Of a stretch of DNA of 64,000 bases, positions 1 to 13,500 are shown piece by piece. How positions within the stretch are numbered: position 1 is the first letter of the stretch; each line of letters starts with the position of its first letter. Under the pieces are notes generated by a model. That model saw only the letters and a program-made list of their open reading frames with translations, was not told the origin of the DNA and did not search any database. Source of the DNA: Stichopus chloronotus (Eukaryota; Echinodermata; Holothuroidea; Aspidochirotida; Stichopodidae); assembly GCA_021234535.1 (NCBI GenBank), contig CM037835.1:9858001-9922000 (forward strand). Direction: 5' to 3'. Made by a program: the position numbers and the translations under genes.

Positions 1-3000
1 AGACATAATGTGGTAAATCCTGAATTCACCAGGAGTCGCATTACTCAGTAGTACACTCATGGAGTGAGATCTGTCCCAAGAAGAGACCAAAGTTTCAGAT
101 TTTGATCCAGAGATGAATAAGCATTCAAATCATTGTCAGATTCCCAAATTACGCCACTTGGAATGATGCTGTGAGATATTGGTGTACTTCAATATGCTAA
201 TAAATAACTCGATAGAAAGATGTAATGCCTGCATGAGTCAAATGATTTTCCAAGTCTGTGAAGACTTAAGGTGTAATGTTTTTTCTGGGTATTTGTTTAA
301 AGACCAAATAATACATTTTGATGCAGCAGTTAGCAATGAAGACTCAACCTTTAAGTAGGCCTCGTGGGTAGTTTGACCTGTCAGTTGCATCTCTGATTGT
401 ACTTGAAAGGAACAGTCTTTGCCTTTTGGCAACATTCTCAGCATCGAAAAGGACTATGTAGACATTGGTGGGAGAGATGAAAAGTGACCAACTGCCAACT
501 GCCCTGATTTTGGCAGGACAGTGGCCTTATTTTGAAACATGAAAACTTCTGAAAAGCAGGACGGCCCAATTCATCAATTTTTTCATGAAAATAGAACTGT
601 GGAAAATGGAGTAAAACAAAAGCATGAAAGGAGTTTTGTAAATTTACCCTGATGTAAAGTAGGTACTGTGCAGTGTACTACAGTATATCTGTTGTTTAAA
701 GCAAGAAATTCACTGTGCTATTTCAATAATGGTGGTTGGTTGTCCTAGTCACTTGAGACCTGACTGTAGACCTCAACCCCAATTTAGCTTTGAAGCATTA
801 TCGTTTAATCAGCAATCATATTTCCCTCAATGTTTGTTGGGAAGTCACAGTCCACAGTGCGTGTGGTGGATGGGCTTTAATTAGACACATGGTTTACTGG
901 CGGAAGGTGCTGATCGGAACGCAAGTCCACTGATAGTGGAGACATGGAAAATGAATCAGATAATGCTGTTAACTCTCCTCCAGCTTCAAATTGTTGTTGC
1001 TTATTTTCCCTGTGTTAAACGAGCTTGCTGCACTGGATAGCTACCTCCAGTTATTTCTATGTAAATGATGGTATTCAATGGGCACACATTTTAAGATTGA
1101 TGCCTGTGGTACTTTCAGTAGAAACCTATGTGAGATGCATGTAACAAACAATATTGCATATATTGCATTTGAAAGTAATCAAGACCAGTTTTAATTTGGG
1201 AGTTGTTTGTAAGCAGGAGGCCTGTTGACAGTGCACTAGCATAAAGATACAATAGGTCAGTTGCCATAGGGCTATGCCACACTTGTGTTAATATTACTGT
1301 ATGGAGTTTCTTTTACTGTGAAGTTTGCTTTACATGTGCAATATTCCCTCAGTACTGCATTCACCACAGCACCAGATGAATTTTCAGGTTTTATTCCCTA
1401 AGTCACTCACATCCCTGAATTACAGATGAATTAGTGTAACATTTCAAGGCATTGATTTAACATTTGTTGTGTAAATCACTGTAACATCTTTGAAGCATTA
1501 CTCTCCAATTCTGCCTGAATGCTTTTTGTAAGAAATAAACTCCATTTTTTTCTTTAATATTGGTGTTGCTAGTTGAGGGTTCAGAAAAATTCATCCTTGC
1601 ATGACTAAAACTGCTCAAACCCCGGTTCTCCTGGGGGCTTCGACCCCTGAGCTCCACCCGGACATTGCCCCTGGATCCCACCTCACCCATCTTGGCTTTG
1701 TGCTTGCCATATGTGGGAAGCACACACTCTTCATTCCGTCATGTCTTGCCCCACTTTCCTGAATTGAAACACTGGCAAGTCTCCGACAATTCTTACCTTT
1801 GCTTCAGTAAGATTATACTGCAATATTCTGAAGCAAGCTTTTGCATATGTGCAGCAGTCTGTTGTAGTGACATACTGTAATCTGCTCCAGTGGATTGTTT
1901 TTCTATTCCAAAAAAAGACAGAACTGATTCAAATGAATTTTGGCTGTGCATTAGCTGTCTGTGCACATACACTGCTAGAAAGATATCTGAAACAAAGGTG
2001 ATGCAAATATGTAAGATTGCACCCAAGTAAGCAGTAGCAATATCCCAAAAATAAAATGTTGATATATAGCCAATAAAATACACATAATATTGGTATTTTC
2101 ATGGAATAGATACACATACTATACAAATGCATACATGAACTTAAACTGTAACATTGAATGCATGTTTTTTCATTTTAAAACATGTGTAAATAAAATGGCT
2201 ATAACTGTACTGAAAACTATTTTTTTCTACTTTATTTCTATCTTCTAAAATTTTGCTATCCCTCATGTGAACTTGTTTCATGGATTTTTAACACTTCAAC
2301 TAGTTTCAACCTTTCCCAAGTCTCATCTCAGTCAATAGTAAAACTGTGCTTTGTAACTCATATATGAAAACAAAATCTGCATTACTACCAATATTATTAT
2401 CTGTGTGCCATGTACACTTAGTAAGAGAAAGTATTGAAACATATCCCGCAAGGTATCTGCAACTGGTATCTTCCCCTCCCCTGTTACTATCATTGAAAAC
2501 GATTGTCCCATCAGATCGCTAAATACAAGATTCTACAGGTGTTACGGGCAGGGAAAGCCTAGTCATACTGCTACCGTGTGCTGCAGCTGTGAGGCTAAAA
2601 ATGATAAATACAGGTTTTCGTAGTATTGCTGTGTGTTTAAAAACAGTAAAAAACCGACTTTTTGATAACATAGTCTCATTGGTACATACCCATGTGAGGA
2701 AAATGTACGTCTTTAGTGACGTGTGCGTATATACATGGGTTAGTGCTTAGGAGCTAGCAGTGTCTATAACAATAAGTACAGACTTTTTGGTAATATAGTC
2801 TTGCCGATAAATATCTGTTTTATAAAAATGTAGGTTTTCTGTAAGTTAAATGTGTACATGCATTTACAAGCGGAGTTTTTGTCAGAAGTATTGTACCGCG
2901 TTACAGGGTAGTGTGTCTGTAGTGATAAATATAGACTTTGTGGTAGTATAGTTTTGCAGATAAATATCAGTATGATGAAAACATAGGTTACGAGTGAGTG

Positions 3001-4483
3001 AAATGTGCACATATTTGTATGTGCGGAGTTTGTGTCAGCATCTATTGCAGCAGATACTGAGTGGCGGGAAGACTGTCCGATAATATAGTCTGCGTTTCTG
3101 AAATGCTATGGACTTCAGTTAACAGTGCAGGCCTAGTCTTTTTTTTCAGAGTGAAAAGGTGTGTGCCGTAATATGTTGTGTGTATGATCAAGTCTGGTAT
3201 GCATTAGGCATGGGAATGTGCTACATGTGTATGAAACAAATGCAGGATTAATACTTTTATGGGGACAGAGCCTGATGTCTGTTGCTAGCGCAGTGTAATA
3301 GCAGGGAGTTGCTATTTTCGAATTAACAACTCCATGGTAACAGGGGCTGTAGAAAATGATAGACATCGACTTAGTGGTCACTTGTTAAATTCAGTAGAAT
3401 ATAAGTGCAGGGGAGCAACAGCTATCATGAAGATGATCGAAATGACTGATGCTAGTGTGCGGGCAGCTTGCTAGTGGACAGGATAGATGTTGCCTGAGCT
3501 GTGTGTTTCAATATCAACACAGTATGCTGTATTTGTAAGGACTACATGTTTATGTAACACGTAGTAAAGATACAGTCGTAAAGGAGAATAGTAGCCTATG
3601 AAGACGCAACGATAGCATTATCTTCTCATACTGGATATTTTTTTAAGATGAATCTGCCTAGCATGCATGAGTTACAGTATAATATTGGAGTACTCTCTAT
3701 ATATCTGGACAGGCCAGAAGTCACAATTTCACAGACATTGACAAAATATTAAGAAAATCTTTGCCCATGGAACTGCATGATAGAACATACTTTGTGCCTA
3801 TCCTACAGTACGTTAAGTAATGCGGTAAAACAGAAAGCCCACTACGGAAGGCTGAAACAAACAAACTCGCCTCTGAAAAGCGCTTATGCCACTTTGCGCA
3901 TGAGCTAACATGATGTCTTTGAATTCTTGTACCCTGTATGTCAAATCTAGCAAGTAATAGAAAGACACACAGTGAAATGGAATGCTTTTGCCCAGACGTT
4001 ATCGAAGGAGGGAAAATATGTGATGTTATCACCACATGCTTTTCATTTCAAGAAGAAATCATTCATACACACACAGTTGAGTGAAAGGGTTGGAGGTAGG
4101 ACTTTTCCAGAGTACATCCAAGTAGTGCTGTGAACACGCATATCAGAGCCACAGCTGTTTTCAGCAGTATCGCAAGGCAGTCATTTGGAATGTGTGACGT
4201 GGAGCATGAACTCTGCAGTAAATCTCTGACAGGTTTACATGTGTAGCAAAAAGACGTTATTTTTCTATGAATGTAGTAGTCAGTATTATCAATATTTTCC
4301 TTATTGTAATATTTTCTCTGTATCGATATTGTCCAAAGGTGGATGTCGATAATATTCCAAAAAACGAAATATACATGTTATTGATAATATGTACCGCTAC
4401 TGCTTACACCCAACTCAGGTGACAAGTGGAAGTGGTGACATAGCCTGGTATTGCCATTAATTTCACTTATTTTTTCATTTCAG
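1..4483 (+). other. Upstream SNX4 intron (partial)
   Basis: No coding exon of SNX4 or any other gene could be recognised here. The stretch is AT-rich and holds one degenerate tandem repeat (about 2650-3090) and a short GC-rich patch at 1617-1680. That patch resembles the 'gggggc-ttcg-acccc' hairpin units common in marine invertebrate retroelement debris. The acceptor of the first visible SNX4 exon closes it at 4483. Confidence 0.7.
2650..3095. repeat. Degenerate tandem repeat, about 125-155 bp unit
   Basis: The block 'gactttttggtaatatagtc' and what follows recurs, diverged, with anchors near 2656, 2781, 2934 and 3071. The two central copies (about 2768-2919 and 2920-3070) are 153 bp apart and share the anchor, 'gataaatatc', 'aaatgt(g)ac' and 'gcggagtt.gtgtcag'. 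Because 153 is a multiple of three, the minus strand shows an 82-codon frame with two similar halves (TYVFIILIFICKTILPQSLY and TYIFIKQIFIGKTILPKSLY). I read this as a consequence of the repeat, not a protein. Confidence 0.65.
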
Positions 4484-4573
4484 CTACAAAGATTACATCG
4501 ATGACTTCATGAATGAAGAAGAGCAGATATCAGACCAACTCAAAGAGTACATCTACTTTGCAGATTCTCTCAA
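4484..4573 (+). CDS. SNX4: SNX4 coding exon a (BAR region)
   Basis: The exon follows a pyrimidine-rich acceptor ending in CAG at 4481-4483 and is closed by the donor GTAAGC at 4574. Its first base completes a split codon. It then reads YKDYIDDFMNEEEQ through KEYIYFADSL and ends with two bases (AA) of a lysine codon completed in the next exon. The acidic NEEEQ stretch followed by DQLKEY is the hallmark of this part of SNX4. The preceding exon is not in the window. Confidence 0.93.
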
Positions 4574-7500
4574 GTAAGCCATGATTTGACAACAGTTTGA
4601 AAAATGCCGGCAACTTTGTCTAGTTTGGGCGAGGGGGGAAGGGGGGTATAGAAGAAGAGTAGAGGAGAAAAATGTAATGCTCTGTAAGTTTGTGCTTGAA
4701 GCAGTCATCGCCACTTTGGACCTCTGAATTACAATTCTTTCCCCTAATTACATCTTGCCATTCGTTCATGGTAGATATGATTTAAAGGTCTCCGTATGTT
4801 CCTTGCACAAATTGGGTTCCTGCCGCCCGGAAAAGTCACAAAATTTTATTTTCCCTTTACAGGCCTGGGAAAGTGATGAAACTTTTAGTAGAAAGCCATG
4901 GAAAAGACACAAAATTCAGCACAGACCACTATTTTTTGTTAGATTAAAAGTTTACTTTCTGTCATGATTGTGGTACCATTATTGGTAGATTAAATTATGG
5001 AGCATTTTGGTCTTGGAACTTTTGATGTAAGGTCATGAAATAGTCATGGAAAGTCATGAAGTTTCATTTTCTGTGAGATGCACGAACTTTTGCATTGTAG
5101 ATCATCCTACGTAATGAAAAATTTTTCACCATTAACTGTGCTTGTGTTGAATACATTTTACCAATGTCTTCAAGCAGAACTTTCCATATAGGGAATGTCA
5201 CATGCAAAGCAGAAAGGTTCTTTTTGTAATGTTATCGTGAAAATCAATACGAGATGTTCCCTTACCTAGACCAAAATCAATTCTTTCCATCGCTGTTTTA
5301 AGTTATTACTGAATAGCCGGTTCATCATTGTCAGAGAAGTGACTATATTTTTGAAAACATTTTTTGTGGGAGATAAGGTATAATTACCATGTTGAGGAAA
5401 AGTCTAAATTTTCCTAATTTAGAAAACACTTTTCCATAATATTGGAGAAACTTTTTAGAAATCTCCAGGTTTGAAATGTGATTTTCAGATTTTACTGCCA
5501 AACCAAAAGGTTTGTCATTTTTGAGTTTGGCAAGTCTGCAATCTGTCACACACCGTCACATTTTATTTTGTGTGCTGATGTGGTTTTCTGCCAAACAAAA
5601 AAGGTCACAAAGAAATGCTGTGAGCACTGTAAGATAACTCCAAATATGGACTGATTGAGGTTTCTGTGCTCCATTTTTGGAATGCATTGCGTTCTTAAAT
5701 GTGAACAGGGCTTCACTCTGGTTTTTTTTGCTGTGAAGCAATTTGTAAATTCTTTCACAGCAGTGTCCAGTGTTAGTTTATACCCCCGGGGTATCGAAAT
5801 GTAGCAGCGTTCTATCCATTGAGGTAAACGACGCACCCTGTGAATCGCATCTGAATGCCACGCTATAATCAGTGACTAAAGTGTGATAATCATACTCTGA
5901 CATTTGCATGGTGCACATGCTTACAGTTTAGATGCGATATATTCGTTCATATGTTTATAGTAGCTCTTGGTGCACATGCTTACAGGGTAGATACAATATA
6001 TTCATGTATGTATTTACAACAATAGTGTAGAGATTTACAATACTTTCACAGCTAACAGCTTCACACCCTTTTCGACCGATCTTTTTCTGTCAGGGCTGTC
6101 TGCCGGAAACAAGAGGTCATGCAGTACGAGTTGGAGAAGTCAGAAGAACTTCTCTCTTCCAAGCGATTACAGAGAGATCAGCTCCTGGTTAGTACATCGC
6201 CCATCTATGGAGATGTTACCTATACTCATGCAGATGTCATGTAAATTCAGGCAGATATTTTGTATATGCATCGTTTCAATTTGCAGTCCCACTCTGTTTG
6301 GGCAATGTTTTCTGTACTGCTTGGTAGCAAGTGCGTTGTCAGTGCAAGCGTGGTGAATTTATGTGTTTATTCATGTTCCTATCAAATAAAGGGACTGTTT
6401 GTATTGTTAGTTTTATTGCTCTGAAGCACACTGTAGTTTTGTTCCCATTTACATGAGCACGATGAATATCGATCCACCGGGGTCTTGATCTGCGGTAGAT
6501 CAAACTCTGATGGGAACACAAACACCCACTCAAGAACAAGATCCACCAATTTTGATACACCCACTAGGGGGAGATCAGATCCACCACGCTGGATCAAATT
6601 TGTAATTTGAACGCAATAGGAGAATCAAGTGACCCCCTGGATCTCATTAAGTGTCATCTTTCAGTGTTCATAAGAGAGAGTGTGTGATAAAATTGCCAGC
6701 TGACTTGTAAACATTGGTGACCTTCCACACTAGTGCATCAAGCTACTGCACGTGCTCAAATGTGGACTCTGCCCATGGGAGGATAGTATGGAGTGGTTGA
6801 TAGTCTAGGAAATTGTTCCAACTGGTTGTACAATCACTAGCATTGCACAGAAATACTTCCTACCAAATGGTTATGAAGATACTATTTTCTGGTCACTACA
6901 CAACAGTGTATACACAATTACGATGCAAACTCATTCGCTGAAGAGGGTAGTTGGTTGAGGAAAAATGTGTTCATATTTTTTTGAGCAATCTTTGTATAAA
7001 ATAAGACATAAAAATGCGGCCTCAAAGGTTCCTAGTACCAGCAGCCTTTACAGCTGCAAATTTTTCAAAGATAGTCTAAGAATTCTCCAGAAAACCCAGT
7101 TAGGCTCATATTTTTTTCAGAGGGATAGCCCAGATGATCTTCAAACTCTTGTTACAAATGAGGAATAGTGAATATACAGTCATGCGAGGTATTTTCCTGT
7201 AAAGCACGTCACCCATTTGGTCCAGCCTCATGCATTATTCACAATCTTGACATGATGAAGTTCAAGTTGCACAATGGTTTTGCTTGCTCTTTTCACTGTG
7301 CAACTTAACATCGCATAGGCTTGGTTGTCAACCTATTCAAAACTTTTGGCACTTTCAAACCAACTTTGTCTATACACAAAAGCTGGGGCAGATAGAGCAT
7401 TGTTGCATCATGATGGATTTTACAGTAATACTTTGAACATTTGTCCGGCTTTAATATTCTTTTCACTGTGTCCCATTCTCAGGAAGTGTTCAAATTCAGA

Positions 7501-10500
7501 ATTTGCTCTCTTAATCAAAGGAGTCGTTTGGTAAAGTTTCTAAGTTGCTGTTTAAGCTTCTATTATTCACATTGTACCTTACATAACAATTTCAATGCCA
7601 CGCAAGCATTGAAATTGTCAAACTTGTGGCCCACAACTCAAACTTTTTGCTAACATCAGGTACAAGGTATGCAAAGCATTTGGTCTCATTTAGGTACTTC
7701 ACATGTAAATCAATAGCGGTACAGTATTCACACAGATGTATGTCATAGACCATACAGTTCTATGGTCATACATGTATGTGACATGTCAATTGTGAGGTCA
7801 CACAATGACATGACAAGGGAAACCATCGTTATCATCGTCTTACAGGCGTATTCCACGTGAAACAAATGGCTACAGGGGTTTGTTACATGTTAGCCATATG
7901 GTCACAGGTATATGTAGTTAAATAGGTATATCATATGATCCATATGGTCACACAAAGATACATTACATCAAAGCCATATGGCAACTCAGGTACATGAGAT
8001 ATAGACTGTAAGGTCACACAGACACATGATATGTGAATTGTATGGCTGCTCTGGTCACGGAGGTATATCGTGTGAATCATATCTTTCACTGTAGCTACAC
8101 AAGTATGTGAGACGTAAGGCCAAGTAAAAACAAAAAACTAGTTTCTCGTCCCTGCCCGCATGCATTTTTTTTCCAGCACACTTTTTTTTTCTTTTGTTAC
8201 TATCAAAAGTAGGATTTTTAATCGAAAATACCTTGTCTCGACGGTGGGAATCATCTCTCCAAGTCTTTGCCGATGTCTTTGCAACATGGCACTCATTGGT
8301 AGAGTGATGAGGCACATAAAAAATAACAGTGTGGTGTTCTGCCAACACGCCTTTTGTGTTCCTTCCTTTTAGAAAGAAGAAAAAGGCCCTCACTTCCAAA
8401 TTTTTTGAAAATTTTGGTCAAGTAACTATTTTTTTTTTACTTGGCCTAAACTCCTTTGTTTATTAGATACATCTCCATGAATTTCATCTTCCCTCATTGA
8501 TAAATGGTATGAACAACTACCAAAACATGCATAATTCAGTAGGTCTCATAGTGTCATGCATTCAAGATTGTTTTGCCAAATACATTAGTTCGTGTTTACC
8601 ATCAGAACGTGTTGATATATCTTGGAATCGAGCAAAGCAATCATGATGTGGTTTGCAAGTGCCTCTGTACTAATAATACCCACGGATAATAATTGACACA
8701 AGCAACTTTTTCTTACCATTGGGTGGAATTTCCTGGAAATAAATAGAGTAGTCAAAGTCACATGAAACATCCATAGAGGACCCCAATCATCATTGGTCTT
8801 TGACATTTGGATCACATGTTTTATGAATATGTAAAATCGTTATGGATAATTTATTAGTTAAGGGAAACAACATACTCATACATCCTAACACCATACCATC
8901 ATAACACCAAGTGTAACCACTTTTGACGTTCCTTTAAAGAAGATCCTGCAAAAAGTTTTTGTGGAAGGTTGTTTTGTTATAATCTGATTTTAACATCAAC
9001 AGATGCCTAGATTTATTTTGAACTCTCACCTCGACCGGCTGTGACTCATAGCAATCGTGGTCTTTACAAGGAACATATTTTCATGTAAACCTTGATGTTT
9101 CATGTAATCAGATCTCTATATCTCATAACAATCGCCTGTTATCACAAACCACTCTCAGTTGGCAGATAAGGCTAAAATTATGATCGTAAATTTAGCACTG
9201 GTAGCTTCTGCTATGAATGACCTAGTTAATGGCAGCCAGCGGGATAGCGGGTCATTGCACCCGTTGATTTAATCCGAGGAAATCTGGCGGCATTAAGGAG
9301 GAATGGTCAGAAAGTTGAAACTGAATGTACGCCGACTGTTCCGACTTCTCAAAGACCCGATGTTTGTCTTGACATTGAAACCGTCCGAATCGAGGGGGGA
9401 AGTTGTAGACTATTTTGCTGGAAACGAAAGTTTGTCTTGCCCTACTTTTGGTGACAGGAACCAAGAATTTTTTGAATGTAGACAGAGCAATGTTGTCAAG
9501 AGCATAACATTCTGTTTGTTATGATTCAAATTATATTTTTGATTTCTACCAAGTACGACGTCTCTGCAAAATTGATGTTGTTCTAGGTTTACCTTTGGTA
9601 AAGATGTATCAAAGTAGGATAATCAACATGATTTGACCATCCCTTTTTTTTTGCAAGTCAACTGGCAGTGGCACAAAACTTGTCTGATGCCTCTTTTTCT
9701 CAGATTCAAATTTATTCACTTTGAAAGTAATACAGGTTCTTGTTTCTTTAAAGGGAAATAGGGCGTTTGTTTTACAGAAAACAACCATATTTTTAAAACT
9801 AATATTTGTGGATGTAAAATGATAGATTATTTACAGTAAGGAAGGACAGTAGCCTTCTTTTCAAGAAATAAGTTTTGCACAGATAGAAACTCAGTTATTT
9901 GTCGCTCAACAATCATTTGTTCACCCAAACTTTTCAAAGTTCAAATGATGCATCTTCCGTTAGTCATCACATGCATAATGTTTTGAGGATATTTAGCTTT
10001 GACAGATATTTATTGATGACACTGAACGGTTTAACAATGGTTAAAGCTGTTTTCTTTGTACGCCATGATGGTGTATTCTAAATGCCGTATTTCCCTTTAA
10101 CCCCATTGAATGCAATTATAATTTGCAAGTTAATCAACTGATAGTGTCTTAACTCACTCTCTGAATTGAAAGGAAAAAAATATTTTGCCAGTCATGGACA
10201 GACACACATCTCCCCTATATTCATTGATGGCACAACGCTACTCTATCTTGCTTGCACTTTCACAGAGTGGGTTTACGACGACTCTTGTGTCTGTTTAAAC
10301 TCTTCTTACAGGGTAAAGCTCCTAGCAAAGCACTCTCCCTTCAAGGTATGAGGTCAAAGATATTTGGACCAGAGAAGCAAGAGGTGAGGGATGCTCGGCT
10401 GAGGCAGTTAGAGGACCAAATTGAGGAGGCTGAAGAGGCAGTTCTGAGGAATCAAAGAGAAACTATGTAAGTGGGTAAGGGAGGGTGTCGTATTTTCTTT

Positions 10501-13500
10501 GCAACTGTCATTAAAACGAAGTCAATGGCAATTTTTCTTTTACAATAAAACAAATTGCTTGCATATTGTAATGGAAGCCTCTGTGTGCCATGATAGGAAG
10601 CATTTGAGAATTATTGATTGCTTTGAAAGCAGTTGATGATATGATTGTAACTATGTTTGTCTTTGAGTGCCAAACCACTCAACTACCACTACAACTATAA
10701 TTATTCATGATGTGGAATTGTCCGTTCCCCTATCGGCAATAAATGGGCTCAGATTATGGTAGTAGGGTCTCCTTTATTACTGGATGACAAAGATAGCACA
10801 GTTGCAGATTCACCTTTCATTAGGGACAAAGATGACTCTTTGATAGTATCTTTAACCTATCTGTATTAAATATAAAAACAAAATTGTCTTTGCTTGCCTG
10901 GTAGGTGGAAGGTAACATTTACAGTTATTAATTTTACCTAAACAATATAACAGAAGTCATTGTAGGTCGAGTAGCTGTCGGCTCTACTACACAAGTAAAA
11001 AGTATATTTATATTTTACCTGTCACCCTCAAGTCAGGGTACATTGCCTTGTATGTAACCTGTCTTTACGTAAGGAAGATTTTGGTCGTCATTCATGCTGA
11101 TTGGCTGAGAAATCTGTTTGAACCCATTTTGGAATCGCTTAGCAACCATTGTTGTTACATCCACTTGTTTCAAGAACAGCACTGTTCAACAAAACAAGTA
11201 ACTGCCAACAGATGCTGTACAGAACATGATTCCTATACTCAACATAACTGCTATATTTAAGATGGACCCCTATATGGTGTGTGAGCAATAAGTAAGCAAT
11301 GGTTTGGGTGATTGTTACGGTGACATTGGTTGCTGTGGTAACAGATGTACCGCTATAAATAAAAGAGAGAGAGTGAAGATTCCAGGAAAATCTTGAAGCA
11401 CAGAAATCAAAAGTGTGACTATGTTTGAGAACCTGAACATCTCATTACAACAGGAGAATGCTGACCTCCAATAGTATGATACTGTAACTGTTGGAGCCAG
11501 GGGAAAAGCCTTTGGCTGTGGTGACAAATGAAATTTTCCCATGCAAATCACTGCATACATGCAATTGCTGTTCCGCTATGGAGCAAGTGGCTTTGACAGC
11601 CACAAAATATCTAATAGTTAGACTAGGTCTGCAATTGACGGAGCAACTATTGTTGTGTGAAACAAGCTTTCGAAGTTACTCTTCTGATTCTTGTAATGAC
11701 AGCAACATCTCTGAATTGTTGATCAATACCATCCCATTCCTAATGATGCTGCTGTATGTCCAATATTTGTGCTCTTGTTGTCAATAGCAAGAACTGAACA
11801 CTTATTTTAGTCCTTACTTTAAGGGTAGGATGCTGTGGTCACGTGTCATTCAAGTAAGGAGAGCAAACAAGCATAGGACTACATCACCTATATAGGCAAG
11901 CAGCATTCATACAGCTCTTATTTCCGTTGAAATGTTCATCAGCTAGAGTGAACGCAGATTATGTAAAAATCTCAAACCAGGTCCCTGGTACCAAACAGGA
12001 CAGGTAACTGCCATTAATTTCAAAATTCTTCTCCCTTGGGAAGCAGTATCTTCCTGAGAAAAGGTGATCAGGGTGGCATGAGGGGGGGGGGGGGGAGGAG
12101 ACGGCAGCCTTGTCTTAAGGTGGTGTCATTTCCAAATTAAATATAGTGAACTGTAAAATTTCACTTTCGAAATTTTGCACTTTGAAAGTTGGTCGCAGTT
12201 TAAGAGGTTTGTCTTCAATTAATTGAGCATATTTTTTACTGCTAAAACTATCTCAACATTTCCTTTTAACAGTCAATAAATGCAAAGGATACTCAATAGT
12301 TGTGTCTTTGACATCATAGATATCCCATAATCCTATGTACCTCTGTGAAATTAATATTTCAATAAAATCCGTAATTTCTAAATGGAGCATGCTATCAGGA
12401 TATAGTTGTCACTGATTCAGAGAGAAGAGTGTCACTAATTTTTTTACGAAATTTTTATTTCCTTTTTGGCCAAGCCCTTTAAGACAGAAATCAGTCATTG
12501 CCCTTCCCCCCAGTAGTCATACCCCTGATGACGAGAGAAACCATTAGCAACACACAGGGATGTGTGGCATAGCTAGTTATAATGAAGAAACCTATGTGTG
12601 GTAAGATTAAGACTTCAAAACCTCTATGCAGATTATATGCAGGTGTTACTAAGGTGACAGCTCAGCTTTATCAGCTTTTTCACAGAGTCTTCATTTTTGG
12701 ATACATTTCACAAAATTATAAGTAGAAAAGTAAAGCTCTGAAGGACACCTGTCACAATCACACCACAGACTGCTCAATCTCTGTCATCACTTACCTGAAG
12801 TACTATATTCCTAGTCTGACAAGGGCAAACCTTATTTAGTTTTTCAGTCAACAAGTAAGATGCTGACATGTGTGAGTTTTGCCAAGCAGTGCGGAGTTAT
12901 ATTTGCGTTACCTGTCAGAGAAACTTCTCACATCATTGTAATGATATTCCTCACAAACTCAGGGTCATACTAAGCCATATATGTTTATTGACATAGCGAG
13001 GTGTCTTTAATACATTTCTGAAGGATACATCTGTTGAGGGAATGCTCTGAAGGATGCATCTGTGGCAGGGGGGTCTGTATTTTGTTGCTTTTGTTTTGTG
13101 AACGAAGCATCCGGGTTACCCACAGTATGATGCAATGTCTGAATTGCTTCATGTACTTTGTGAAAAGTCAGGGCCGCTTATGGAACAGCACGTCATGGAC
13201 AAAGTGTGGCTGTAGACTGCCAGGTGTTTACAAGGATAGGTTTGTTTTTTAAGCCATTACATCATACATTCTAATAGGTATCAATCAGTGTGACAATGAT
13301 TGAAGTGAAGACATTGCACTTCAAATCCCTGAAGTTATGTTGATTTGTCAGATCTTTTGCAATGTGCAACCATTCCTGAAGATGTAAAAGCTTTGAGGGA
13401 GGAGTTTCACCCCGTCAGTGACCCACGTCCTAGTTCTCTTTTCAAAAATGGCTAGTGCTTCATTCTGTGAAATAAATAGCATTGAACAGGAAGTTGTAAA

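Larger units (their letters stand above)
6188..10311 (+). other. SNX4 intron between exons b and c
   Basis: This 4.1-kb intron holds, in order, a GATC-dense patch (6471-6643), one copy of an interspersed repeat (7110-7316), a degenerate ~34-bp repeat field (7740-8100), a Harbinger-like MITE (8118-8446) and a TTAA-flanked MITE (9748-10100). The ORFs in it are short and overlap these repeats. No exon is visible. Confidence 0.7.

Noticed and set aside
10252..10470. Continuous 72-codon ORF across SNX4 exon c
   Set aside because: Only 10312-10466 is coding. The upstream part is intron before a clear acceptor, and the TAA at 10468 overlaps the splice donor.
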